A stretch of DNA of 64,000 nt from Bradyrhizobium sp. AZCC 2262 (GTDB lineage Bacteria > Pseudomonadota > Alphaproteobacteria > Rhizobiales > Xanthobacteraceae), in contig NZ_JAZHRT010000001.1 in assembly GCF_036924535.1 (NCBI RefSeq), forward strand, positions 4,340,001-4,404,000. The letters run 5' to 3'. Made by a program: the position numbers and the translations under genes. Numbering within the stretch: the stretch's first letter is position 1; every line of letters begins with the position of its first letter. The notes below the pieces were generated by a model that saw only the letters and a program-made list of their open reading frames with translations, made no database searches and had not been told where the DNA came from. Below, in pieces: positions 10,425 to 22,601 of this stretch.

Positions 10425-11342
10425 ATGGATCTCCGCCAGCTTCGGTACTTCATCGCGGTGGCCGAGGAGCGCAGCTTCACCGCTGCGGCGCGACGGTTGA
10501 ATCTTTCGCAGCCTCCCCTCAGCCAGCACATCCAGTCGCTCGAAGCCGCGTTGAGAACGCAGCTCCTCCACAGAACCAGTCGCAAGGTCGAGTTGACCCA
10601 GGCCGGAGAAGCGCTCCTGGCTCGCGCGCGCGCCATTCAACAGCAGATCAAACTGGCCGAGGACGAGGTCCATTCAATCGGCGCCGGTCTAGTCGGCACT
10701 CTCGACATCGGAGCAACCGGCTCCATCCTGCGCGGACGCCTGGCCGACCTGCTCGCCGCGTATCGAAAGGACGCGCCTTCGGTGAGGATGACGGTGCATG
10801 AGCAGGCGCCGGCCCTGCAGATCGCGGCTCTCCTCAATCGCACGACAAACATCAGCCTGAACCGCAGCATCCCGACCGAGCATATGCTCCACAGCGAGCT
10901 TGCGTGGTCCGAAGAGGTGGTGGTTGCGATGCAAAAGACGCACCCACTGGCGCGACGCAAGCGCATCACCCTCGGCGACCTTGCGTCGGAGGATCAGATT
11001 GTCCTGCAGCCCGAAAGTTCTGAATTTGCACGTTACATCCAGAAATGCTGTGTCGACGCCGGCTTCCTGCCGCGCGTCTCTCAGCAAGTCATCGATGCAC
11101 AGTCGGTCCCCAGTCTGATCGCCGCGGGCTTCGGAGTGGCCCTGGTCCCACAATCAATTGCCCGCTTCACGACCGACGAAATCGTATTCCGGCCAATCAG
11201 GCCTTCACCGCCATCCGCCGATGTCTTTCTCGTGTTCAGAAAAGACGAGACCTCGATGGTCGTACACAACTTCACCAAGCTGGCACGTCGCTTTCTCGGC
11301 CAGAAACGAAATTCAGGCCGCCCGGCCGGTGCCAGCAGCTGA
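10425..11342 (+). CDS. LysR-type regulator beside the ureide operon
   Basis: A 305-residue LysR regulator. The N-terminal winged helix-turn-helix begins MDLRQLRYFIAVAEERSF, and the effector-binding domain occupies the rest. The ATG at 10425 has GAGGA 8 bases upstream and gives the standard N-terminus. Being divergent from the dctA-like/allA/allE operon, it most likely controls it in response to a pathway intermediate (inference from position). It is convergent with the alanine dehydrogenase gene. Confidence 0.85.
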   Translation: MDLRQLRYFIAVAEERSFTAAARRLNLSQPPLSQHIQSLEAALRTQLLHRTSRKVELTQAGEALLARARAIQQQIKLAEDEVHSIGAGLVGTLDIGATGSILRGRLADLLAAYRKDAPSVRMTVHEQAPALQIAALLNRTTNISLNRSIPTEHMLHSELAWSEEVVVAMQKTHPLARRKRITLGDLASEDQIVLQPESSEFARYIQKCCVDAGFLPRVSQQVIDAQSVPSLIAAGFGVALVPQSIARFTTDEIVFRPIRPSPPSADVFLVFRKDETSMVVHNFTKLARRFLGQKRNSGRPAGASS

Positions 11343-11379
11343 TGGTCGGCCCGGCGCCTCGCCTGTCAGCCGGCGGACT

Positions 11380-12495
11380 TCACGCCGCCAGAATTTTCTC
11401 GGGCGTCTCCGCAGGCAGATTCTGGCTGTCGGCGACCGCACGGTTGGTGATCTGCCCGCGATGCACATTGAGCCCCGCGCGCAGATGCGGATCTTCGACC
11501 AGTGCGCGAATGCCCTTCCCGGCCAGCGCAAGGCCGAATGGCAGCGTGGCATTGTTGAGCGCGTGGCTCGACGTGACAGGCACGGCGCCAGGCATGTTGG
11601 CAACGCAATAATGCACGATCTCGTCAACCAGATAGGTCGGCGCCTGATGGGTCGTCGGCCGCGACGTCTCGAAGCAGCCCCCCTGGTCGATCGCGACGTC
11701 GACCAGCACGGCGCGACGTTTCATGCGGGCGAGCTGGGCGCGAGAGACGAGTTTCGGCGCACTGGCGCCCGGTACCAGCACGGCGCCAATGACGACGTCC
11801 GCGCCGATCACCTCCTCCTCGATCGCTTCCAGCGTCGCGTAGCGTGTGCGAACGCGACCGAGGAACATCTCATCAAGGACGCGCAGCCGCGGCAGCGAGC
11901 GATCAAGGATGACGATGTCGGCGCCAAGACCTGCGGCCATCCGCGCGGCATGCGTACCGACCACGCCACCGCCGATCACCGCGATCCTGGTCGGAGCGAC
12001 GCCGGGCACGCCGCCGATCAGCTTGCCCATGCCGTCTGCCGATTTTCGCAACGCGGCACCCGCCGCCTCGATGGCCAGCCGTCCCGCCACCTCGCTCATC
12101 GGCGCCAGCAGCGGGAGCCCGCCATGGGCGTCCGTCACCGTCTCGTAGGCGATCGCGGTGCAGCCGGATGCCAGGAGCCCTTTGGTCTGCGCCGTATCCG
12201 GCGCCAGGTGCAAATAGGTGAAGAGGATTTGATCCTCGCGAAGCTGGCGCCACTCCGTCGGCTGCGGCTCCTTGACCTTGACCATCATGTCGGCGGTCGC
12301 GAAGATCTCGGCCGCCGTGTCCACGATCGCTGCGCCGGCCGACCGGTAGATATCATCGCCGGCGCCAATGCCGAGCCCGGCGCCCTGCTCGACGATCACG
12401 TCATGTCCATGCGCCACATATTCCCGCACCGAAGCCGGCGTCAGACCGACGCGGTATTCCTCGACCTTGATTTCCCTGGGCACACCGACCCGCAT
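11380..12495 (-). CDS. ald: alanine dehydrogenase
   Basis: A 371-residue NAD-dependent L-alanine dehydrogenase (alanine to pyruvate plus ammonia). It begins MRVGVPREIKVEEYRVGLTP, typical of the family. KVKEPQ and YLHLAPD carry the substrate-binding Lys and the catalytic His, and VIGGGVVGTHAARMA is the NAD-binding Rossmann loop. AGGAG lies 8 bases before the ATG at 12495, so upstream in-frame codons are not needed. The divergent Lrp-type gene and the palindrome between them match the usual ald/regulator arrangement. Confidence 0.93.
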   Translation of the reverse strand: MRVGVPREIKVEEYRVGLTPASVREYVAHGHDVIVEQGAGLGIGAGDDIYRSAGAAIVDTAAEIFATADMMVKVKEPQPTEWRQLREDQILFTYLHLAPDTAQTKGLLASGCTAIAYETVTDAHGGLPLLAPMSEVAGRLAIEAAGAALRKSADGMGKLIGGVPGVAPTRIAVIGGGVVGTHAARMAAGLGADIVILDRSLPRLRVLDEMFLGRVRTRYATLEAIEEEVIGADVVIGAVLVPGASAPKLVSRAQLARMKRRAVLVDVAIDQGGCFETSRPTTHQAPTYLVDEIVHYCVANMPGAVPVTSSHALNNATLPFGLALAGKGIRALVEDPHLRAGLNVHRGQITNRAVADSQNLPAETPEKILAA

Positions 12496-12594
12496 CGCCT
12501 TGCTCCTGCATTGGAAGCTGCTCTCCGATGCAACAAAAGTACTCTTGAACAGGCAACGCTTCTCTGCGAATAGCGGCTTGCCGAGGGCCATTTA

Positions 12595-12609
12595 CGCAGA
12601 TATTCTGCG
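12595..12609. promoter_or_regulatory. palindromic Lrp-type operator candidate between ald and lrp
   Basis: The perfect dyad CGCAGA-TAT-TCTGCG lies 31 bp upstream of the Lrp-type gene and 100 bp upstream of ald. Its AT-rich core flanked by CAG/CTG resembles the Lrp family consensus. Position and symmetry suggest it is where the adjacent regulator binds. Confidence 0.6.
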
Positions 12610-12639
12610 CTGAAATAATAACTAATAGAGAATAATGGC

Positions 12640-13113
12640 GTGATCGGGCTGGATCGTATTGATCTTCGGATTCTGGCTGAGTTGCTCTCCGATGCAAGAG
12701 CGAGCCAGATCGAACTCGCCGAAAAGGTCGGGCTATCGCCGACCGCCTGCGCGCGTCGCATTCGTCAGCTCGAGGAAGCCGGCATCATTCGCGGCTATCG
12801 GGCCGACCTCGAACCGACTGCGCTCGGACTCGTCACGACGGTTGTCGTCACCATCACGCTGGAAAAACAGAGCGAGGAGTATCTCGCCGCATTCGAGGCA
12901 GCCATCGCCCGCTGTCCCGACGTGGTGTCCTGCCATCTGATGTCGGGCAGCGACGACTATCATCTGCAGGTGATCGCGCGCGACATCGCGGACTTCGAGC
13001 GGATCCACAAGCAGCATCTTTCGCGGATGCCCGGCGTCGCGCGCATCCATTCGAGCTTTGCGATGCGCGAAGTGGTTCGCAGGGCGATCCCTGAAACGGC
13101 GTTACAGCGTTAG
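12640..13113 (+). CDS. Lrp/AsnC-family regulator, likely controlling ald
   Basis: A 157-residue Lrp/AsnC protein. The N-terminal helix-turn-helix ([15 protein letters not shown] ... [19 protein letters not shown]) is followed by a RAM/ligand-binding domain with [18 protein letters not shown]. It starts at GTG 12640, since the nearby ATG at 12635 is closed by TGA at once. Divergent regulators of this family often activate alanine dehydrogenase in response to L-alanine, and that is the likely role here. Its stop overlaps the cbbX stop on the other strand by 4 bp. Confidence 0.88.
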   Translation: MIGLDRIDLRILAELLSDARASQIELAEKVGLSPTACARRIRQLEEAGIIRGYRADLEPTALGLVTTVVVTITLEKQSEEYLAAFEAAIARCPDVVSCHLMSGSDDYHLQVIARDIADFERIHKQHLSRMPGVARIHSSFAMREVVRRAIPETALQR

Positions 13114-14024
13114 CCCGCCTCGGCGGATTTTCCGCCGTTCCCGAATACGCGGCTCGCAAGCACGTCCGACGCCTCAATCGACCTGATATCGTCCGCTGTC
13201 AGGATATGATCGAGATCGGCGACGAGGCGATTGGCCTGGCGCAACCGCAGGCGATCCAATGCGTTGCGGATCGAGCGCGCGTTTGAAAATAACGGCTGGT
13301 TCTTGCGCAATGCGATGTAGCGAACGAACTCCGTACGCGCTTCCGAGGTGAATCCGTAGTTCATGTCTCGCAGCATCAGCTCCGCGATGGCGAGCAGCTC
13401 ATCGTCGGCATAATCCGGGAAGTCGATGTGGTGCGCGATACGCGAGCGGAAGCCGGGATTACTGGCGAAAAACTTGTCCATCCGGTCGCCGTAGCCTGCG
13501 AGGATCACGACCAGATCCTCACGCTGCGTTTCCATCACCTGCAGCAGGATCTCGATCGCCTCCTGGCCATAGTCGCGCTCATTGTCCGGCCGGTGCAGAT
13601 AATAGGCCTCGTCGATGAACAGCACGCCGCCCATCGCCTTCTTCAGGATCTCCTTGGTCTTCGGCGCGGTGTGGCCGATATATTGCCCGACCAGTTCGTC
13701 GCGCGTCACCGACACGACCTGGCCGCGGCGCACGAAACCGAGCCTGTGCAAGATGCTGGCGATCCGCAGCGCCACCGTCGTCTTTCCGGTGCCGGGATTT
13801 CCCGTGAACGACATGTGCAGCGTCGGTGCTTCCGACGCCAGGCCCATGCGCTTGCGGATACGTTCGATCAGAAGCAGCGACGCAATCTCGCGGATACGCG
13901 TCTTTACCGGTTTCAGGCCTATCAGTTCGCGGTCGAGCTGCGAGAGGATCTCCTCGATGCCGACGGCTTTGAGTTCGTCGCGCAGGTTTACCGCCTCAGT
14001 CATTGGGGTGATATCCACGTCCAT
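13110..14024 (-). CDS. cbbX: red-type Rubisco activase CbbX (AAA+ ATPase)
   Basis: A 304-residue AAA+ protein. Walker A is GNPGTGKTT, Walker B is [10 protein letters not shown], and the N-terminus ([20 protein letters not shown]) matches CbbX. CbbX hexamers remodel inhibited red-type Rubisco by pulling on the extended CbbL C-terminus and are activated by RuBP. It is the last gene of the cbb operon, 131 bp after cbbS, as in other proteobacteria with form IC enzymes. GAGG lies about 9 bases before the ATG at 14024. Confidence 0.95.
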   Translation of the reverse strand: MDVDITPMTEAVNLRDELKAVGIEEILSQLDRELIGLKPVKTRIREIASLLLIERIRKRMGLASEAPTLHMSFTGNPGTGKTTVALRIASILHRLGFVRRGQVVSVTRDELVGQYIGHTAPKTKEILKKAMGGVLFIDEAYYLHRPDNERDYGQEAIEILLQVMETQREDLVVILAGYGDRMDKFFASNPGFRSRIAHHIDFPDYADDELLAIAELMLRDMNYGFTSEARTEFVRYIALRKNQPLFSNARSIRNALDRLRLRQANRLVADLDHILTADDIRSIEASDVLASRVFGNGGKSAEAG

Positions 14025-14155
14025 CTGCTAACCTCAATGCGCTGCACGCGTCGTTTCGGAAAAGACTCCGTCGCCGCTTCCGCAGCGACGGAGCAGTGCG
14101 TCCGGCAGACGCAGGCACGTTCAGGGAGAACTCGTCTGCCGGACCGAACGCATGC

Positions 14156-14575
14156 CTAACCGTAGCGCCGGCCCTCGGGGCGATCGGCAGCGTATGATGT
14201 GGTCGTGTAGCGGATGTTGCGGCCGGCCATTTCATGCCGATCGAGGCGGAAGCCGGGCTCCTCCTTCGGCCGGTTGACGATGAAGGACAGCCGCACCGAT
14301 TCCCAGCCGTGGCTGGAATCGAACGCCGACAGGCGGATGTAGCGCTCGCCATACACCTTGCGGCATTCATTCAGCTCCATCATCACGCCGGCGGCGTCGC
14401 GGAGATCGAACATCGGCAGGCCCCACATTTCCCAGAAATTGTTTCGGGGATGCGGATCGTCGGTGAATTCGATGTTCACCGCCCAGCCCTGCTCCAGGCA
14501 ATACTGTACCTGGCGGGAAATCTGCTCGTCGGTGAGATCGGGCAGGAACGAGAAGCAGCCTTGGGTAATGCGCAT
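14156..14575 (-). CDS. cbbS: Rubisco small subunit, form IC
   Basis: A 139-residue small subunit. It starts [19 protein letters not shown] and carries [14 protein letters not shown]. The long C-terminal tail ([11 protein letters not shown] onward to the end) is the beta-hairpin extension of red-type enzymes. It follows cbbL by 12 bp and has AAGGAGAG before the ATG, consistent with stoichiometric co-expression. The complex assembles as L8S8 in the cytoplasm. Confidence 0.96.
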   Translation of the reverse strand: MRITQGCFSFLPDLTDEQISRQVQYCLEQGWAVNIEFTDDPHPRNNFWEMWGLPMFDLRDAAGVMMELNECRKVYGERYIRLSAFDSSHGWESVRLSFIVNRPKEEPGFRLDRHEMAGRNIRYTTTSYAADRPEGRRYG

Positions 14576-14587
14576 GATTTGCTCTCC

Positions 14588-17189
<2,602 letters not shown>

Positions 17190-17226
17190 CGGCGCCTCCA
17201 TTCGTTTTCTGGCGTTTTGTTCGGAA

Positions 17227-19266
17227 TCATGAATAAGTCGTCTCCATTCTCGTTCGGGCGAGACAACGCATGGCAGCCGTCGCAACGGCCTCCGGCGTGA
17301 TGCCAAACTCCCGATAGAGAGTTTCCGCAGGCGCCGAGGCACCGAAGCCGGTCATGCCGACGAATTCACCGCCATCGCCATGCCAGCGCGCCCAGTCGCC
17401 TTCGATCGCGGCTTCGATACCGACCCTCGGAACGCGTCCGAGAACGGCGGTGCGGTATTCGCGGGATTGGCGGCGAAACAGCTCGAAGCACGGCGCTGAG
17501 ACGACCGCGGCGCGGACGCCGTCTTTATCGAGCAGGCTTGCCGCTTCGAGCGCGATCGACACTTCGGAGCCGGTTGCGATCAAGGTGACGTCGCGGCCGT
17601 CCTCCGGTTCGACGACGACATAGGCGCCGAATGCGACCAGGTTGGTTTCGTTGGTCTCTTCGCGGAATGTCGGGAGCGCCTGCCGCGACAGACACAGCAC
17701 CGACGGATTGGTATCTGCCCGCAACGCGCAATCCCACGCCTCCGCCGTCTCGACTGCGTCGCCTGGGCGGAATACCAGCAGGTTCGGTATCGCCCGCAGC
17801 GATGCCAGATGCTCGACCGGCTGATGCGTCGGACCGTCTTCGCCCAGTCCGATCGAGTCATGGGTCATCACATGGACGACGCGAATTCCCATCAGCGCGG
17901 CCAGCCGGATCGCGGGGCGGCTGTAATCGGCAAAGCTGAGAAACGTGCCGCCATATGGGATGAAGCCGCCATGCAATGCGATACCGTTCATCGCAGCCGC
18001 CATGGCATGCTCGCGGACACCGTAATGGATATAGCTGCCATCGAGCGTATCGGGCCGCACCGGTTGCTGCGTCTTTGCGCGCGTCAGGTTCGAATGGGTC
18101 AGGTCGGCCGAGCCACCCAGGAGATTGGGCAGCGCTTCCGCGATCACGTCGATGACCAATTGCGACGCCTGGCGGGTCGCGATTTTCGGCAGTTCGGTAC
18201 CGAACCGGGTTCGGATCTGCGCCATCGCGTCGGCGTACCCAGAGGGCAGCTTTCGATTCAGCGCGTCATGAAAGGGCGACCGTCCTGTCGAACTGAGGCG
18301 TCTGCTGCGCTCGATCCATGCCCGCCGCGCCGCATGTCCCTGTGCGCCTATTTCGCGCCAGGCATCGGTTACGGCCCCTGGAACCTGAAATGGTGCGTAC
18401 GGCCAGTCCAGCGCGCTACGCGTCTTCTCGATTTCATCCGCACCGAGCGGCGCGCCATGCGCCTTTTCGGTCCCCTGACGGTTGGGCGCGCCGAAACCGA
18501 TCACCGTGCGGCAGGCAATCAGGGAAGGCCGGCTGTCGTGCCGGGCGCGCCGGATCGCCGCGGCAATCGCCTCGGGATCATGGCCATCGATCCGGCTCGC
18601 CGACCAGCCCGACGCCTTGAAGCGTGCCAGTTGGTCATCCGAGCATGACAGTGATGTCGATCCGTCGATCGAGATTTCATTGTCGTCATACAGAACGATC
18701 AACCGGCTGAGCCCGAGATGTCCCGCCAGCGAAATCGCCTCATGGCTGATGCCCTCCATCAGGCAGCCGTCACCGGCGATCACATAGGTGTAGTGATCGA
18801 CAAGATCGTCGCCGAAGCGCGCATTCATCAGGCGCTCCGCCAGCGCCATCCCGACCGCGGTCGCGATCCCCTGCCCCAGCGGCCCCGTGGTCGTCTCCAC
18901 ACCGGGCGTATGCCCGTACTCCGGATGGCCAGGGGTTTTCGATCCCCACTGCCTGAACGCCTTTAGTTCGTCCATCGTGACGCCCTGATAGCCGGTCAGA
19001 TGCAGCAATGCATACAGCAGCATCGAGCCGTGGCCGGCCGACAATACGAACCGGTCGCGATCCGGCCACGCCGGATCGGACGCGTCGAATTTGAGAAAGC
19101 GCGAGAACAGCACCGTGGCCGCATCGGCCATGCCCATCGGCATGCCGGGATGGCCCGACTTCGCGTTTTCGACGGCGTCGATGGCCAGAAAACGGATCGC
19201 GTTCGCCATTTCGGCATGCGAGACGATCGGCTGGGTGGCGATACGGGACAGAGCGGAATCGTTCAT
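17227..19266 (-). CDS. cbbT: transketolase
   Basis: A 679-residue thiamine-diphosphate transketolase that regenerates pentose phosphates in the Calvin cycle. It has an N-terminal [12 protein letters not shown], the thiamine-binding [13 protein letters not shown], and the pyrimidine-domain stretch [20 protein letters not shown]. Length is standard. Its ATG overlaps the cbbP stop by 4 bp (ATGA), so translation is coupled. It lies in the cbb operon, which argues for a Calvin cycle rather than a housekeeping copy. Confidence 0.96.
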   Translation of the reverse strand: MNDSALSRIATQPIVSHAEMANAIRFLAIDAVENAKSGHPGMPMGMADAATVLFSRFLKFDASDPAWPDRDRFVLSAGHGSMLLYALLHLTGYQGVTMDELKAFRQWGSKTPGHPEYGHTPGVETTTGPLGQGIATAVGMALAERLMNARFGDDLVDHYTYVIAGDGCLMEGISHEAISLAGHLGLSRLIVLYDDNEISIDGSTSLSCSDDQLARFKASGWSASRIDGHDPEAIAAAIRRARHDSRPSLIACRTVIGFGAPNRQGTEKAHGAPLGADEIEKTRSALDWPYAPFQVPGAVTDAWREIGAQGHAARRAWIERSRRLSSTGRSPFHDALNRKLPSGYADAMAQIRTRFGTELPKIATRQASQLVIDVIAEALPNLLGGSADLTHSNLTRAKTQQPVRPDTLDGSYIHYGVREHAMAAAMNGIALHGGFIPYGGTFLSFADYSRPAIRLAALMGIRVVHVMTHDSIGLGEDGPTHQPVEHLASLRAIPNLLVFRPGDAVETAEAWDCALRADTNPSVLCLSRQALPTFREETNETNLVAFGAYVVVEPEDGRDVTLIATGSEVSIALEAASLLDKDGVRAAVVSAPCFELFRRQSREYRTAVLGRVPRVGIEAAIEGDWARWHGDGGEFVGMTGFGASAPAETLYREFGITPEAVATAAMRCLARTRMETTYS

Positions 19267-20138
19267 AGCATGCGCCTCTTGCGTTCCATCAGTTGCAGGA
19301 TCAGCGGGGTGAGGATGAGCTGCATCGCGAGATCGAGCTTCGAGCCGTGGATCACGATCGAATTGGCCCGCGACATGAAACTGTTCGGAATCATCGACAG
19401 CAGGTAGGGAAAGTCGATGCCTCGCGGATTTTTTAGCCGGATCACCACCATGGATTCGTCGGGCGTCGGTATCCAGCGCGCAATGAACGGATTCGACGTA
19501 TCGACCGTCGGCACGCGCTGGAAGTTGATGTCGGTCTCGGTGAATTGCGGGCAGATGTAATTTATGTAGTCCGGCATCCGCCGCAGAATGGTATCGGTGA
19601 CCGCCTCGGCGGTGTAGCCGCGGTCGCTACGGTCGCGATGCAGCTTCTGGATCCACTCCAGATTGATGACGGGAACGACGCCGATCTTGAGATCGGCATG
19701 CTGCGCGATGTTGACCTTATCGGTCACGACGGCGCCATGCAGACCTTCATAGAATAGCAAATCGGACTTTTCGGGCAGCGGCGTCCATTCGGTGAATGTG
19801 CCGGGATCTGCGCCGTAGAGCTTGGCCTCGTCATGATCGTGGACATAGTGCCGGGTAGTTCCGGTCCCGGACTCGCCGTAGTCGCGGAACAGTTTCTCCA
19901 GCTCCTCGAACAGATTTGTTTCCGGACTGAAATGGCTGAAATGCTTGTTGCCGCACTCGGCCTCCTCAGCCATTTTTGTGCGCATCTCAAAGCGGTTGTA
20001 GCGGTGGAAGGCGTCGCCCTCGACATAGGCGGCCTCGACCTTTTCGCGGCGGAAGATGTTTTCAAACGTCTTCTTCACCGAGGTGGTGCCGGCTCCGGAC
20101 GATCCGGTAATCGATATGATGGGATAGCTGCGCGACAT
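19263..20138 (-). CDS. cbbP: phosphoribulokinase
   Basis: A 291-residue bacterial-type phosphoribulokinase, which makes ribulose-1,5-bisphosphate from ribulose-5-phosphate and ATP. The P-loop variant [11 protein letters not shown] lies at residues 10-20. [21 protein letters not shown] and the catalytic region FEELEKLF also match. The start at 20138 ([12 protein letters not shown]) sits 13 bp after the cbbF stop. It is one of two enzymes unique to the cycle, and its presence with Rubisco supports functional CO2 fixation. Confidence 0.96.
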   Translation of the reverse strand: MSRSYPIISITGSSGAGTTSVKKTFENIFRREKVEAAYVEGDAFHRYNRFEMRTKMAEEAECGNKHFSHFSPETNLFEELEKLFRDYGESGTGTTRHYVHDHDEAKLYGADPGTFTEWTPLPEKSDLLFYEGLHGAVVTDKVNIAQHADLKIGVVPVINLEWIQKLHRDRSDRGYTAEAVTDTILRRMPDYINYICPQFTETDINFQRVPTVDTSNPFIARWIPTPDESMVVIRLKNPRGIDFPYLLSMIPNSFMSRANSIVIHGSKLDLAMQLILTPLILQLMERKRRML

Positions 20139-20151
20139 CTGTTCTTTCCGG

Positions 20152-21189
20152 TCAGCGAAACAGGCCGCGCCGCGCGAACAGCGGTGCGTCGCTATTGTCG
20201 AACATCGGTTCGATGGCTTCGTGAATGGCGGCAACGTCGCGAACACCGCGCATCGATCCCATGATCAACGGCACCCGCTGGTGCGGCGTTTTCGCTGAAA
20301 GTTCGAGAATGCGCCGGCGGCCGGTGGAGGCGGCTCCGCCCGCCCACTCCATCACGAGCGCCATCGGATGCGCTTCGTAAAGCAGGCGAAGACGTCCGTC
20401 GCGATATCCCGGCCGCGCATCCGCCGGATACAGGAACACGCCGCCGCGAACGAGGATACGAAGCGACTCCGCGACCAGCGACCCGATCCAGCGCATGTTG
20501 AAATCGACCGAACCGTTGCCGCTCGTGCCGGCGAGGCATTCGTCGATATAGGCCCGCACCGGCCCATGCCAGTGCCGCCGGTTCGACGCGTTGATGGCAA
20601 ATTCAGGCGCGTTTGGCGCGATTTTCACACGACGCGCAATCAGCAGAAATTCCCGGGTGCGCCGGTCCAGAATGAAGATGTCGACACGCTCGTCGAACGC
20701 CAGAACCAGCGTGGTTTGCGGACCGTAGACCACGAAACCCGCAGCACACTGCGCCGTCCCGGGCTCGAAGAAGGTGGAGATGATATCGTTGCCGCGCAAA
20801 CGAATCGAAAAGATGGTTCCGACCGAGATGTTGTTTTCGAGGTTGGCCGATCCGTCGAGCGGGTCGATGGCGACGCAGAGCGACGCCTCGGCATTGAGCA
20901 CTTCAGGCAGATCCAGTTCCTCGGACAGGACGGCGGCGACCGGGGTGGCACGTAACGCCGCGCGCATCATCTCGTCGGCGGCGAGGTCGATATCCTTCTG
21001 ATGGTCGCCATCAGAATTGATGCCACGGGTTCGTCCGGTAATGCCCGCCAGCGGTCCGTCGGCGATGAGATCGGAAAGGCCGATCGCAGCATTGGCAATC
21101 GCCTCGATCACGGCGGCCACGGCGGGGCCGGTCGGCGTCTCCGACCCTGCATGGTCGAGATGCGAGCATAGGGTTATGCGTGCGTCCAT
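20152..21189 (-). CDS. cbbF: fructose-1,6-bisphosphatase (class I)
   Basis: A 345-residue class I fructose/sedoheptulose bisphosphatase. The metal-site motif DPLDGSANLENNISVGTIFS lies near residue 118, and VLSEELDLPE supplies further metal-binding acids. It is the first gene of the cbb operon. The start at 21189 (MDARITLCSHLD) has a GGGGAACGG site. The 149-bp region to the divergent cbbR holds the operon promoter. Confidence 0.95.
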   Translation of the reverse strand: MDARITLCSHLDHAGSETPTGPAVAAVIEAIANAAIGLSDLIADGPLAGITGRTRGINSDGDHQKDIDLAADEMMRAALRATPVAAVLSEELDLPEVLNAEASLCVAIDPLDGSANLENNISVGTIFSIRLRGNDIISTFFEPGTAQCAAGFVVYGPQTTLVLAFDERVDIFILDRRTREFLLIARRVKIAPNAPEFAINASNRRHWHGPVRAYIDECLAGTSGNGSVDFNMRWIGSLVAESLRILVRGGVFLYPADARPGYRDGRLRLLYEAHPMALVMEWAGGAASTGRRRILELSAKTPHQRVPLIMGSMRGVRDVAAIHEAIEPMFDNSDAPLFARRGLFR

Positions 21190-21338
21190 GGCCGTTCCCC
21201 GATTGGCGCCCTCTTCGGGGCCACTCCAACGCGTCATGCCGTTCGGCACTCCGCGCTCCAAGAACAACCCAATTTGCAAAATTAGTGAAATTTTCTTATC
21301 TTTGGCTTTGGCAAAGTTATTCTTATATTGGTGAACCC
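21190..21338. promoter_or_regulatory. cbbF/cbbR divergent promoter region
   Basis: This AT-rich 149-bp spacer is unlike its GC-rich surroundings. It contains TTTGCAAA (21273-21280, perfect palindrome), TGA-N7-TTA at 21286-21298 (fitting the CbbR half-site pattern TNA-N7-TNA), and CTTTG-N7-CAAAG at 21300-21316. CbbR would be expected to bind here and activate cbbF transcription. Exact promoter elements were not assigned. Confidence 0.55.
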
Positions 21339-22310
21339 ATGCCAGGCAGGTTTCCGCGGGAATTGACCATTCGCCAGCTGCGCGCGCTCGCGGCCGTTCA
21401 CCGGGATCGGTCGGTCACCGCCGCCGCCAAACACCTGCACCTCACGCAGCCGGCCGTCACCCTGCAGATCCGCAATCTGCAGGAGCTTGCAGGTCTGCCG
21501 CTGATTCAGCGCACCAGTGATGGAATGTTGTTGACCGATGCCGGGCGGGAGGTGCTCTCGCTGTCCGAGCGTATCGAGGCGGCGATTGCGGACTGCGAGA
21601 CCTCGCTCGAGATGATGGCGGGAAAGACCGCAGGCCGCATCTCGATCGGCGCTGTCAGCACCGCGAAATATTTCGTGCCGTTCATGATCTCCGGATTCTC
21701 GAAACGTCATCCGAACATCGATGTCACGCTCTCGATCGGAAACCGGCAGGAGGTCGGCGAGGCGCTACGCGGTTATGATCTCGATTTCGCGATCATGGGC
21801 CGCCCGCCGGCAGACATCGAGATGGACGTTCATCCGATAGGCGATCACCCCCATGTCATTATCGCACCGACGAGCCATCGCCTGGTGCGAAAATCCCGCA
21901 TACCGCTGAGCGACCTTGCCGACGAAACATTCCTGACGCGCGAACCCGGTTCAGGCACGCGCGGCCTGATGGAGCAGCTGTTCGAAACGGCGCGAATTCG
22001 ACCAAAGATCGGCATGGCGATGAGCAGCAACGAGACGATCAAGCAGGCTGTGATCGCGGGTCTCGGCATTGCATTCATTTCGGCGCACACGGTCGCCACC
22101 GAACTCGACGAGCGGCGACTGGTCACGCTCGACGTGGTTGGTCTTCCCGTCATCAGGCAATGGTTCGCCCTTTCCCGAAAGGACAAGATCCTGCTGCCGC
22201 CGGCACGCGCCATGCTGGAATTCCTCAGCGTACGCGGCGCGCAATTCCTGCCGCGAACCCATGGCAGGATAAGGATCACCCGCACGTCGGCGCGCAGCAG
22301 ACGCCGATAG
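21339..22310 (+). CDS. cbbR: LysR-type Calvin cycle regulator
   Basis: A 323-residue LysR regulator. The DNA-binding helix-turn-helix is RQLRALAAVHRDRSVTAAAK ... LTQPAVTLQIRNLQ, and the effector domain includes LTREPGSGTRGLME. It is divergent from and adjacent to cbbF, the hallmark position of CbbR, which activates cbb genes in response to Calvin cycle metabolites. The ATG at 21339 gives the normal start; the upstream extension of the frame runs through the promoter. Confidence 0.92.
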   Translation: MPGRFPRELTIRQLRALAAVHRDRSVTAAAKHLHLTQPAVTLQIRNLQELAGLPLIQRTSDGMLLTDAGREVLSLSERIEAAIADCETSLEMMAGKTAGRISIGAVSTAKYFVPFMISGFSKRHPNIDVTLSIGNRQEVGEALRGYDLDFAIMGRPPADIEMDVHPIGDHPHVIIAPTSHRLVRKSRIPLSDLADETFLTREPGSGTRGLMEQLFETARIRPKIGMAMSSNETIKQAVIAGLGIAFISAHTVATELDERRLVTLDVVGLPVIRQWFALSRKDKILLPPARAMLEFLSVRGAQFLPRTHGRIRITRTSARSRRR

Positions 22311-22601
22311 CGCGATATGCGAAGTGCCGGCGGATTGGCTGAACGCCAAACTGGTCAGCCGAGCGTCGAGGCAGTCGGACGAGATCGCCGTTGCGGAATC
22401 GGCTGGCCGCCGGACGAAGGGATTTCTCAGACTTTAGTTGATGAGCCCTGCCCCTCGCCAGCGTGACCGCGCGTTTCCGCAGCCGTGACCCGGCCCACGG
22501 AGCGCGTCCGCAGGTTGACTTCTTTCCGCATTGTCCAAATACTTGCCTGAAAGCCGGAAAAACCGGTCCCGGCGACAATGATAATTCAGTGGGAGGACAC
22601 G

